Assembly (NCBI GenBank): GCA_035279665.1
Contig: DATEHI010000094.1
Coordinates: forward strand, 1 to 39,311
Source: CF-13 sp035279665
GTDB lineage: Bacteria > Chloroflexota > Dormibacteria > CF-121
Direction: 5' to 3'
Length of the DNA stretch: 39,311 bases
In this document: in pieces, positions 17,180 through 25,556 of the stretch
Position numbering within the stretch: the stretch's first letter is position 1
How the letters are laid out: the number at the start of each line of letters is the position of its first letter
Program-made: the position numbers and the translations under genes
Notes under the pieces: model-generated
Databases searched by the model: none
Told to the model about the DNA's origin: nothing
The model's input: only the letters and a program-made list of their open reading frames with translations

Positions 17180-19630
17180 ATGACTCAATTACCGAGCCGT
17201 GCGCGCGCCGTCGTCATTGGCGGCGGGATCACCGGCACCAGCGTTGCCTATCACCTGGCGCAGGCGGGATGGCGAGACACCGTGCTGCTCGAGAAGGCCG
17301 ACCTTACCAGCGGCTCGACCTGTCATGCGGCTGGGCTGGTCACCCAGTTCAATCCCTCACCCACGATGATGCGGTTCCGTCGCTACAGCATCGAGCTGTA
17401 TCGCGAGCTGGGCGTCTTTGACACGGTGGGCAGCTTGCGCTTCGCCTCCAGCCGCGAGCAACTGATGGAGCAGCAGCGGGGTGTGAGTCGCGCCCGAGCG
17501 ATCGGACTCGACGTCGAGGTGGTGTCGGCCGAGCAGGCTTCGCAGCTGATGCCCGCCATCAGCACGGATTCGTTGTTTGGCGCGGTCTGGATGCCCGGGG
17601 ACGGGGCCCTCGATCCGCACACCGCCACCTTCGCGCTGGCCAGGGCGGCGCGCGACTTAGGCGTGACGGTGCTGACAGACATGCGGGTGACCGGGTTGGC
17701 GCTGTCCTCGCGGGGCGAGATCCAGGCGGTGCAGACCGAGACCGGGCGGATCGAGGCCGAGGTGGTCGTGATCGCGTGCGGCATCTGGGCCCCGCAGGTG
17801 GCCGCCATGGCCGGGGCATTCGTCGTCTCCACCCCGGTCGACCACCAGCACGCCGCGCTACAGGCGGTCGCGGGGGCCGAGCTCCCGCCAACCATGCCGT
17901 GCTTTCGCGACCCGGACAACCTCGTCTACGGCAAGGCCGAGGCGGGGGGCGTGATCCTAGGCGGCTACGAGCTGGACCCCCACGCGCGATGGATCGACGG
18001 CGTTCCCTGGGAGCACGCCGCAACCTCGGTGACGCCCGACCAGCGTCGGTTCGAGCCGCTGCTGGCGGGGGCGGCACGGCGGTTCCCCTTCATGGGTGAG
18101 GCGGGGATCATCAAACTCGTCTGCCATCCGGACGCGATGACCCCCGATGCCAATCCTTTACTCGGGCCGGTGCCGGGCGTCCGAGGCCTGTTCATGGCGG
18201 CCGGGCTGTCGTTGAACGGGTTTGGGGGCGCCGGCGGGATCGGGAAGTCACTCACGGAGCTGATCACGGCCGGGGACAGTGAACTGGACCTCTACGCCTA
18301 CCGGCCCTGGCGCTTCGGGCCCGTCCACCGCGACCATCGCTACGTCGCGGAACTGGCCAGGGAGACGTACCGCTACTACTACTTCCTCCGCTACCCCTAC
18401 GACGCTGACGAATGGGGCCGGCCGCGCCGGACAAGCGCCCTGCACCATCGGATGCAAGATCTCGGTGCGGTCTTCGGCGCGAAACAAGGCTGGGAGCGAC
18501 CCGAGCACTTTGAGCCGGGCAGGCCCTGGCGCCGGGCGGGCCCGGACCAGCGCCAATTTGGATGGACGCGGCCGCCATGGTTCGACCTGCAGGCCGAGGA
18601 GCATCGCGCCTTCCGCGAAAGAGTGGGGATCATCGACATGACGTCATTCGGAAAGATCGAGCTGGACGGTCCGGGAGCACTGGCGCTGCTCGACCGTGTC
18701 GCGGGAAACCTGATCGACAGGCCGGTGGGCAGTGTCGTCTATACCCAGCTCCTCGACCGCCGCGGAGGGATCGCGGGGGACGTCACCATCACCCGTCTCG
18801 GCCCGCACCGGTTCAGGTTGGTGACCGGTGCCGGATATGTAAACAGCGACCTTGGGTGGCTGCGGCTGGAGCAACGCGACGAGGACGGTCCAGTTGACAT
18901 CCGCGAGACGACGGACGAGCTGTGCGTTGTCGGGATGTGGGGCCCGCGTTCCCGTCAGGTGCTGGAGAGCCTGACCGATGACGACGTCTCGGAGGACGGC
19001 TTCCCATTCATGCAGGCGCGCGACATCCGCATCGACGGATTCGACGTCTTCGCCCAGCGCGTGTCCTACGTCGGCGAGTTGGGGTGGGAGTTTTATCTCG
19101 AGCCCAGTGTCGCGATGCAGGTGTGGGATCGGTTGATGGCCGCTGGGCAAGCCGTTGCCATTCGGCCAGCCGGATACCGAGCGCTGGACTCGCTGCGGAT
19201 GGAGAAGGGTTACCGCTATTACGGGACCGACCTCACCCTGCTCGACAATCCGCTGGAGGCCGGCCTTGGGTTCTGCGTTCGCTTCGACAAGGGCGACTTC
19301 AACGGGCGGGGGGCGCTGATCGCAGCAAAGGCGGCGGGCATCAAGCGGCGTCTGCGCACACTGCTGGTCGGCGAGCAAGACTACCTCACCATCTACGGTG
19401 GCGAGGCCGTCTATGCCAATGGTTCGCTCGTCGGCCGGGTCCGTAGCTGCGCCTACGGGTTCACCATTCGGCGCAACATTGCCTACAGCTACCTGCCGGT
19501 CGGACTGGCCCCCGGAACGCGAGTCGAGGTGGACGTATTCGGGCGGCGTGTGCCGGCTGAGGTCAGCACCGACGCCGCGCTAAAGCGCGACCAACTGGTA
19601 GGCCCTGATGCAAAGCCTGTCGCGAGCTGA
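17180..19630 (+). CDS. Dimethylglycine/sarcosine dehydrogenase-like flavoprotein (second copy)
   Basis: 816 residues. FAD loop GGGITG lies at ~14-19. GSTCHAAGLVTQF includes His49 at the position of covalent FAD attachment in DMGDH/SARDH. FAO_M and GCV_T folate-binding domains follow, with SYVGELGWEFYLEP and FRLVTGAGY. The reaction is oxidative N-demethylation with formation of methylene-THF. It has the same architecture as the 840-residue copy, but the two are clearly diverged, so the pair may split dimethylglycine and sarcosine between them (inference). The 3' end overlaps the phosphotransferase gene by 23 bases. Confidence 0.9.
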   Translation: MTQLPSRARAVVIGGGITGTSVAYHLAQAGWRDTVLLEKADLTSGSTCHAAGLVTQFNPSPTMMRFRRYSIELYRELGVFDTVGSLRFASSREQLMEQQRGVSRARAIGLDVEVVSAEQASQLMPAISTDSLFGAVWMPGDGALDPHTATFALARAARDLGVTVLTDMRVTGLALSSRGEIQAVQTETGRIEAEVVVIACGIWAPQVAAMAGAFVVSTPVDHQHAALQAVAGAELPPTMPCFRDPDNLVYGKAEAGGVILGGYELDPHARWIDGVPWEHAATSVTPDQRRFEPLLAGAARRFPFMGEAGIIKLVCHPDAMTPDANPLLGPVPGVRGLFMAAGLSLNGFGGAGGIGKSLTELITAGDSELDLYAYRPWRFGPVHRDHRYVAELARETYRYYYFLRYPYDADEWGRPRRTSALHHRMQDLGAVFGAKQGWERPEHFEPGRPWRRAGPDQRQFGWTRPPWFDLQAEEHRAFRERVGIIDMTSFGKIELDGPGALALLDRVAGNLIDRPVGSVVYTQLLDRRGGIAGDVTITRLGPHRFRLVTGAGYVNSDLGWLRLEQRDEDGPVDIRETTDELCVVGMWGPRSRQVLESLTDDDVSEDGFPFMQARDIRIDGFDVFAQRVSYVGELGWEFYLEPSVAMQVWDRLMAAGQAVAIRPAGYRALDSLRMEKGYRYYGTDLTLLDNPLEAGLGFCVRFDKGDFNGRGALIAAKAAGIKRRLRTLLVGEQDYLTIYGGEAVYANGSLVGRVRSCAYGFTIRRNIAYSYLPVGLAPGTRVEVDVFGRRVPAEVSTDAALKRDQLVGPDAKPVAS

Positions 19631-20522
19631 GGAGGCGGTCGGACAAGTCTCGCTTTGGCGAGGCAAGGACCTCAAGATCACTTCGTTGTCGGGCGGGTTG
19701 ACCAACGAGAACTACCTGGTCGAGGCCGGCGGCGAACGCTACGTGATGCGACTCCCCGGCACCTCGACGGAGCTCCTATCGATCGACCGGGCGAACGAGG
19801 TCTATAACGCCAGGGCGGCTGCGAGTACCGGGATTGGTCCGGCGGTGCTGGAACATATCCCGCAGCTCGACATCATGGTGCTCGAGTTCATTGCAGGGCC
19901 GACGATGTCGGCACCGGTCCTGCAATCCACGACGATGGCGCGGCGGATGGCGGATTCGTTCAAGCGCCTGCACGCGGCGCCTCGCTTCTTGAAGGACTTC
20001 GACATGTTCCGGCTGATCGAAGACTATCTGCGGATCGTCGACGAGCACGAGGTGGCGATCCCGCCAGATTACCGCGAGCGGCTGGCGCTGGTTGCCGAGA
20101 TCGAGCGGGCAGTCCAGGTGGGGGCGCTCCCCAGCGTTCCCTGTCACAACGACCTGCTCTGCGAGAACTTCATCGACGACGGGCGCTGCTTGCGGATCGT
20201 CGATTACGAACTGAGTGGCAACAACGATGCATGCTTCGACCTGGGCAACACGGCGCAGGAGGCAAGCCTTGATGATGGGTTGCGAGCCATTCTGTGCGAA
20301 GCGTACTTCGGCCGGCCGGACCGGCAGCAACTCGCCCGGATGAACCTATTCGCGCTCATGTCGGACGTTGGGTGGACGCTCTGGGGCGCCATCCAGGCCA
20401 AGATCTCGACGCTGGACTTCGATTTCACCGACTACTACACGACACGATGGAATCGGGCGCTGAAGGTCATGGAGTCGGACCGCTTTGAAGATTGGTTGCG
20501 GGCGGCCAGCCAACCACCTTGA
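19608..20522 (+). CDS. Choline-kinase-like phosphotransferase (APH fold)
   Basis: 304 residues. The N-lobe has SGGLTNENYLV, the catalytic loop is CHNDLLCENF (H180-N181-D182) and the metal-binding Asp is in RIVDYELSG (D199), with GNNDACFDLGN after it. These fit the choline/ethanolamine kinase branch of the APH superfamily. The start lies inside the end of the flavoprotein gene, so translation is coupled. It could phosphorylate choline or a related amino alcohol, which would store or divert substrate, or another small molecule of the pathway. The substrate is inferred from neighbours only. Confidence 0.82.
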   Translation: MQSLSRAEEAVGQVSLWRGKDLKITSLSGGLTNENYLVEAGGERYVMRLPGTSTELLSIDRANEVYNARAAASTGIGPAVLEHIPQLDIMVLEFIAGPTMSAPVLQSTTMARRMADSFKRLHAAPRFLKDFDMFRLIEDYLRIVDEHEVAIPPDYRERLALVAEIERAVQVGALPSVPCHNDLLCENFIDDGRCLRIVDYELSGNNDACFDLGNTAQEASLDDGLRAILCEAYFGRPDRQQLARMNLFALMSDVGWTLWGAIQAKISTLDFDFTDYYTTRWNRALKVMESDRFEDWLRAASQPP

Positions 20523-20553
20523 GGGCCCTTGACAGAGCCCGACTCGGGGAAGA

Positions 20554-20577
20554 GACTTTCGGCGTAGACAAAAAGTC
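20554..20577 (+). other. Inverted repeat in the phosphotransferase-ADH gap
   Basis: GACTTT (20554-20559) and AAAGTC (20572-20577) can pair around a 12-base loop. A TTGACA (20529-20534) stands 19 bases before it, without a good -10 box at 16-18 bases. The pair may be part of a promoter/operator for the alcohol dehydrogenase or a weak hairpin; there is no U-tract. Confidence 0.3.
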
Positions 20578-20611
20578 GCCCGGCAGCTGGTTCGAAGGAG
20601 GATGAGACTCG

Positions 20612-21832
20612 TTGGCCGTTCTTGACAGTGTCCTGAAGGCGTATCAGTCACCGACCCGAATGGTGCATGCCATCGGTGCCCTTAATGCGCTCGGGGATGA
20701 AGCCGCCAAGCTCAACATTAAGAGGCCACTCGTCGTCACCGACCAGGGGATCGTGAAGGCCGGTCTCCTGGACGAGGCGCTCAAGCCGCTTCGAGCAGCT
20801 GGACTGGACCCGGTGAGCTACGACCAGGTGCGGGCCAATCCCGGGATCGCACTGGTCGATGCCGGCGCTCGTTATTACCAGTCGGAGCGCTGCGATGGCC
20901 TGGTCGCGATCGGCGGCGGCAGCTCGATCGACACCGCAAAGGGCATCGGCGTGGTCGCCGCGCACGGCGGGAGCATCGGTCAGTACGAGTGGGGCAAGGA
21001 TCCGATCCACTCGCGGATCCCGCCGCTGATCGCCATCCCAACCACGGCGGGTACGGGGAGCGAGGTCACGCTCTGGGCCGTGATCACCGATCCCGATCGC
21101 AAAGTGAAGTTCAACGTCGGCGGCACGCCGAATATCGCCGCCTGGGTCGCCCTGATCGACCCAGCGCTGAGCGTCAATCTGCCGGCCGGTGTCACCGCCG
21201 GCACGGGCATGGATGCGCTGACCCACGCCGTCGAGTGCTACACGATGGCATATCACCAGCCGTTCACCGACGCCGTGGCGTTGCATGCGATCGAATACTG
21301 CGCGCGCTGGCTGCGCGTTGCCTACTCGCAGGGCCACAACCTCGAGGCGCGCTACCACATGAGCATGGCCGCCATGCTCGCCGGTCTCGCCTACGGCACG
21401 GACTCGGCCGGAGCGGCGCATGCCATGAGTCAGTCGGCGGGCGGCGTTCATGACGCCCCGCACGGGGCGCTCACGGGGCGGTTGCTCGCCCCCGTGATGG
21501 AGTACAACTATTCGGGGGAGCCGGAGCGCTTTGCCCGCATCGCGCAGGCCCTCAGCCTCGACACGGCCAACAAGACGATCTGGAAGGCCGCGGAGCTCTC
21601 GGTCGAGTACGTCTATCAGCTGACAGAGGATCTCGACATCCCATCGCTCAACGAGCTCGGCTTCGCGGAAGAGGAGATCCCGATGCTCGCGGAGAAGGCC
21701 CAGGCGGACTCACAAACGATCGGCAACCCGAGGGACGTCGACGCCAGGAATTACGAGAAGATCTACGCCCGGGCGTTTGAGGCAGGACGCCACCGCAAGG
21801 TCGCACGACAGCTGGCGCACGCCGGTTCCTGA
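20612..21832 (+). CDS. Iron-containing alcohol dehydrogenase
   Basis: 406 residues from a TTG start with GAAGGAGGAT upstream; an ATG at 20602 is out of frame. The NAD site GGGSSIDTAK is at 101-110 and AIPTTAGTGSEVT at 141-153. Metal ligands are all present: D201 and H205 (MDALTHAVE), H270 (GAAHAMSQ) and H284 (HDAPHGAL). These type III enzymes oxidise small alcohols with NAD. Beside an aldehyde dehydrogenase and MttB, choline to betaine aldehyde is a reasonable guess, but methanol-, ethanol- or other amino-alcohol activity cannot be excluded. Confidence 0.93.
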   Translation: MAVLDSVLKAYQSPTRMVHAIGALNALGDEAAKLNIKRPLVVTDQGIVKAGLLDEALKPLRAAGLDPVSYDQVRANPGIALVDAGARYYQSERCDGLVAIGGGSSIDTAKGIGVVAAHGGSIGQYEWGKDPIHSRIPPLIAIPTTAGTGSEVTLWAVITDPDRKVKFNVGGTPNIAAWVALIDPALSVNLPAGVTAGTGMDALTHAVECYTMAYHQPFTDAVALHAIEYCARWLRVAYSQGHNLEARYHMSMAAMLAGLAYGTDSAGAAHAMSQSAGGVHDAPHGALTGRLLAPVMEYNYSGEPERFARIAQALSLDTANKTIWKAAELSVEYVYQLTEDLDIPSLNELGFAEEEIPMLAEKAQADSQTIGNPRDVDARNYEKIYARAFEAGRHRKVARQLAHAGS

Positions 21833-21836
21833 CGCC

Positions 21837-23291
21837 ATGTGGACAAACACGCTCAAGCCGTACGACATCCTCTCCGAGGACCAGGTTCAGCAGATCCACG
21901 ATCATGCGATGCAGATCCTTCAGGAGATCGGTGTCGACTTCCTCTTCCCTCGCGCCCTCGACACGTTCCGGCGCGCCGGGCTGAAGATCGAGGACAGCCG
22001 CGTCCATTTCGAGCCGGGGTTCATCGAGGAGCAGATCAAGAAGGTACCCGCCACGTTCGAGGTGCAGGCCCGCAATCCAAAGAACACCGTTACCATCGGC
22101 GGCAACCACATGGTCAACGCGCCCGTCTACGGGCCGCCCTTCATCACGGACCTCGACCGAGGTCGTCGGGGCGCGACCATCGCCGACTTCACAAACTTCG
22201 ACAAGATGGCGCAGGCTACACCGCAGATCCACTGCGCCGGCGGCACGATCGTCGAACCCGAGGACCTGCCGCTCGAGACTCGCCATCTCGACATGGTCTA
22301 CTCGCACATCCGCTGGACCGACATGCCGTACATGGGAAGCGTGATTTCGGAGGAGGGCGCGCGCGACTCCATCGAAATGTCTTCGATTCTGTTCGGTGGC
22401 CGGGCGAACATCGAAAAGACGCCGGCGCTCCTGGCGCTCGTCAACGTCAACAGTCCGCTCCGCTACGACGATCGGATGCTCGGAGCCTTGATGACTTACG
22501 CGGAGGCGAACCAGCCCGCAATCGTGACGCCCTTCCTGATGGCCGGGGCGATGTCGCCCATGGGCCTCGCCGGTACGATCGCACAGCAGACGGCGGAAGC
22601 TCTGGCGGGGATCGCGCTGATCCAACTGATCCGCCCAGGGGCTCCGTGCATCTACGGCTCCTTCCTGACCAACATCGACATGCAGTCGGGCAGCCCGGCC
22701 TTCGGCACGCCGGAGTCGGCGATGGGAATCCTGGCCAGCGCGCAGATGGCACGACACTATCGAGTCCCCTTCCGGGGTGGTGGCGCCCTTACCTCCTCCA
22801 AGTCGCCTGATGCGCAGGCCGCCTACGAATCGATGATGTGCCTCTGGCCGACGGTGATGGGCGGTGTTCACTTCGTCCTCCACGCGGCCGGCTGGCTGGA
22901 GAGCGCGCTGCTGGCCTCCTACGAAAAATTCATCATCGACGTCGAAGCGCTCCGGATGTTCGAATGGATCCTCACCAGGGGAATCCCCTTCGACGATGAA
23001 GGCTTCGCCATGGATGGGATCCGTGAGGTCGGCCCCGGCGGTCACCACCTGGGTTCGGAGCACACCATGCGAAACTACCGGACCGGCTTCTACCGGCCAT
23101 GGATTTCATCCACCGAAAACTACGACCGCTGGCAGCGCATGGGCTCGCGCACGGCGGATCGAGTGGCAAACGAGAAATGGAAGCAGCTGCTGGCCGACTA
23201 CCAGGACCCTGGCATCGATTCTGGTATCGATGAACAATTGAAGGCGTTCATCGACGTCCGCAAAGGCGCGATCCTGCACGCGACAGTCTGA
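21837..23291 (+). CDS. MttB-superfamily corrinoid methyltransferase, non-pyrrolysine
   Basis: 484 residues from the ATG at 21837, four bases after the alcohol dehydrogenase stop. No clear ribosome site precedes it, so coupling is likely; 20 more open codons upstream lie inside the neighbour. It matches the trimethylamine methyltransferase (MttB/COG5598) family along its length, including GGALTSSKSPDAQAAYES at about 317-335. There is no in-frame TAG, so it does not carry pyrrolysine. Such members (MtgB, MtpB and others) demethylate quaternary amines such as glycine betaine or proline betaine onto a corrinoid protein. The substrate here is inferred to be glycine betaine. Confidence 0.9.
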   Translation: MWTNTLKPYDILSEDQVQQIHDHAMQILQEIGVDFLFPRALDTFRRAGLKIEDSRVHFEPGFIEEQIKKVPATFEVQARNPKNTVTIGGNHMVNAPVYGPPFITDLDRGRRGATIADFTNFDKMAQATPQIHCAGGTIVEPEDLPLETRHLDMVYSHIRWTDMPYMGSVISEEGARDSIEMSSILFGGRANIEKTPALLALVNVNSPLRYDDRMLGALMTYAEANQPAIVTPFLMAGAMSPMGLAGTIAQQTAEALAGIALIQLIRPGAPCIYGSFLTNIDMQSGSPAFGTPESAMGILASAQMARHYRVPFRGGGALTSSKSPDAQAAYESMMCLWPTVMGGVHFVLHAAGWLESALLASYEKFIIDVEALRMFEWILTRGIPFDDEGFAMDGIREVGPGGHHLGSEHTMRNYRTGFYRPWISSTENYDRWQRMGSRTADRVANEKWKQLLADYQDPGIDSGIDEQLKAFIDVRKGAILHATV

Positions 23292-23308
23292 GGAGGCTGG
23301 CCATACCT

Positions 23309-24775
23309 ATGAAAGTCGTAGAGAAAACGCAAACGCTCAAGATGTTCGTCGGCGGGCGGTGGACGGACTCAGAAAGCGGAGAGACATTCGAGGCGACCAG
23401 CCCAGCGACCGGCGAGGTGATCGCCAGGTTGCCAAAAGGCACACGCGCCGACGCGGTGCGCGCGCTGGAGGCGGCATCCGCGGCGCGCGCGTCGATGGCC
23501 TCTCTCGGCGCCTTCGAGCGCGCCGCGCTGCTGCACCGGGTCGCCGCCATCATGGAGGCCCACCGCGAGGAGCTGGCCCGCTGGCTGACGCTCGATCAGG
23601 GTAAACCCTACAAGGCGGAGGCTCTCGGCGAAGTCGGTGAAGCGATCGAGTACTTCCGCATCGCCGCGGAGGACATCAAGCGACTCGAAACGAACGTCAT
23701 TCCGTCGATGGCGAAGAACAAGCTGGTCTTCACGCTTCGGGTTCCCCGAGGTGTTTATGCGCTGATCACACCCTGGAACTGGCCGCTGACCATGGCGACG
23801 GAGCTGATTGCGCCGGCGCTGGCGGGTGGGAACGCCATCGTCTGGGCGCCGGCGACGTCGACGTCCGCGATCTCGGTCAAGCTGATGGAGTGCCTGGCCG
23901 AGGCGGACCTGCCGGCCGGCGCGGTCAACCTCGTCACCGGCCCGGGCTCGGTGGTTGGCGACGAGATTGCCGGCCATCCCCTAACCGCGGGCGTCGGGTT
24001 CGTCGGATCGACCGAGACCGGCCGCTCGGTGGCGCGGCGCGCGGCGGGCAAGCACGTCATGCTCGAGCTCGGTGGCAACGGGCCGATCGTGATCTTCGAA
24101 GACGCCGACCTGGCGCGGGCAGCGGAGGGCACGATCACCGGGTGTTTCCTCTGCGCCGGGCAAAGTTGCACAGCAGGCGAGCGCATCCTGGTGCAGAGCG
24201 GGGTCCAGGACGCCTTCCTGGCCGAGCTCAAGACCGCGATGGAGACCGTGACCCTTGGGGATCCATTCGACGAGGCGACCACCATGGGACCGCTGAACAA
24301 CGAGGGTGTCGCGCTGAAGATGGATGAACATGTGGCCGACGCGATCGACCGGGGCGCCACACTGGTAACCGGCGGCCACCGGGCGAGCGGCTTTCCGACG
24401 TCGCTCTACTACGAGGCGACCGTGCTGCGTAATGTCTCGCCCGGGATGCGCGTCAGCCGCGAGGAGACCTTCGGCCCGATCGCGCCCGTGATTCCCTTTG
24501 ACGACGAAGCGGACGCGCTGCGCATCGCCAACGATTCACCGTTCGGCCTGCTCGGCTCCGTCTACACGCGGGACATCGACCGCGCCCTCCGCTTCGCCCA
24601 GCGGCTCGAGACCGGCTGGGTGAACGTCAACGAGTCGTCGAATTACTGGGAAGCACACATCCCGTTCGGGGGCCGCGCCGGAAAGGAAAGTGGCATCGGC
24701 CGCGTCGGGGGCTATCGCGCCATCGAGCAGATGACCGATCTCAAGACAATCATCGTAGACGTGCAGGAGCGGTGA
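23309..24775 (+). CDS. NAD(P)-dependent aldehyde dehydrogenase
   Basis: 488 residues, ATG with AGGAGG 12 bases upstream. Catalytic residues are present: N157 (TPWNWP), general base E253 (MLELGGNGP) and nucleophile C287 (CAGQSCTAGE). The usual Lys of the cofactor-binding (V/I)WKP segment is Ala180 here (IVWAPATSTS), which may change cofactor affinity. It sits in line with the alcohol dehydrogenase and MttB, so betaine aldehyde to glycine betaine is a likely role; other semialdehydes are possible. Confidence 0.93.
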   Translation: MKVVEKTQTLKMFVGGRWTDSESGETFEATSPATGEVIARLPKGTRADAVRALEAASAARASMASLGAFERAALLHRVAAIMEAHREELARWLTLDQGKPYKAEALGEVGEAIEYFRIAAEDIKRLETNVIPSMAKNKLVFTLRVPRGVYALITPWNWPLTMATELIAPALAGGNAIVWAPATSTSAISVKLMECLAEADLPAGAVNLVTGPGSVVGDEIAGHPLTAGVGFVGSTETGRSVARRAAGKHVMLELGGNGPIVIFEDADLARAAEGTITGCFLCAGQSCTAGERILVQSGVQDAFLAELKTAMETVTLGDPFDEATTMGPLNNEGVALKMDEHVADAIDRGATLVTGGHRASGFPTSLYYEATVLRNVSPGMRVSREETFGPIAPVIPFDDEADALRIANDSPFGLLGSVYTRDIDRALRFAQRLETGWVNVNESSNYWEAHIPFGGRAGKESGIGRVGGYRAIEQMTDLKTIIVDVQER

Positions 24776-24809
24776 GCTGACCACCGACATAGGCCCTCCC
24801 CTCGCCGAT

Positions 24810-25547
24810 GTGATCGAAGAAGCGGAGAGGATCTCGGCCGCCGCGTCAGCGGGCAAGATTCCAGCCAAGCTGGTGGGTGGCGCAGCCGTCAACCTCCACT
24901 GCTCGAGTGCCCGGCAAGCGCCACTCAAGCGCAAGTACGGCGACCTCGATTTTGTCGCTTCATCGAAACAGCGCCAGGCGGTCCAGAAACTATTTGAGTC
25001 GCTCGGCTACCAGGGCGACCGCCGCTTCAACACCCTGAATGGGGATCAGCGCCTCCTTTACCTCGATGGCGTGAATGGGCGCCAGATCGACGTCTTCATC
25101 GACCGGATGAAGATGTGTCATGTCATCGAGCTGGCCAACCGCCTAGGGCACGAGGGGCCGACGCTGACTCCGGCGGACTTGTTGATCAGCAAGCTACAGG
25201 TCTACGAGGTCAACATGAAGGACCTCGTCGATACGACTGCCCTGCTGCTCGATCACCCGGTCGCCGACCATGACGACGATGCCATCAACGCGGCATACCT
25301 CGCCCGCCTGACGTCCGAGGACTGGGGGCTGCACCGGACGCTGCAGCTGAATTCGGGGCGCGTTCGCGAGGCCGTCCGGAAGCTCGACGTCGACGCGGGT
25401 CTGGTCAACCAGCGCCTCGATGAGCTCTGGACCCGGATCGATGCGCAGCCGAAGTCGCTGAGGTGGCGGCTGCGCGCCCGCGTTGGCGATCGGATGAGCT
25501 GGTATGAGCTGCCCGAGGAAGTCCGGCAGCCGTACCAGGCGGAGTAG
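24810..25547 (+). CDS. Nucleotidyltransferase-like protein
   Basis: 245 residues from a GTG start; the first codons are uncertain because the frame is open upstream into the aldehyde dehydrogenase gene. LVGGAAVNLH followed by GDLDFVAS fits the G(G/S) and D-x-D pattern of the nucleotidyltransferase fold, with a third Asp in QIDVFID. The later TPADLLISKLQVYE resembles the AbiEii/DUF1814-like helical part. No cognate antitoxin is adjacent. It may be an orphan at the end of the operon with no link to amine metabolism. Confidence 0.65.
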   Translation: MIEEAERISAAASAGKIPAKLVGGAAVNLHCSSARQAPLKRKYGDLDFVASSKQRQAVQKLFESLGYQGDRRFNTLNGDQRLLYLDGVNGRQIDVFIDRMKMCHVIELANRLGHEGPTLTPADLLISKLQVYEVNMKDLVDTTALLLDHPVADHDDDAINAAYLARLTSEDWGLHRTLQLNSGRVREAVRKLDVDAGLVNQRLDELWTRIDAQPKSLRWRLRARVGDRMSWYELPEEVRQPYQAE

Positions 25548-25556
25548 TCCTTCCCT

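Noticed and set aside
21648..23063. 471-codon minus-strand frame opposite the MttB gene
   Set aside because: Antisense shadow; no motif and unsuitable composition.
21837..23291. Pyrrolysine-containing trimethylamine methyltransferase
   Set aside because: The frame has no internal TAG and is full length, so it belongs to the non-pyrrolysine branch.
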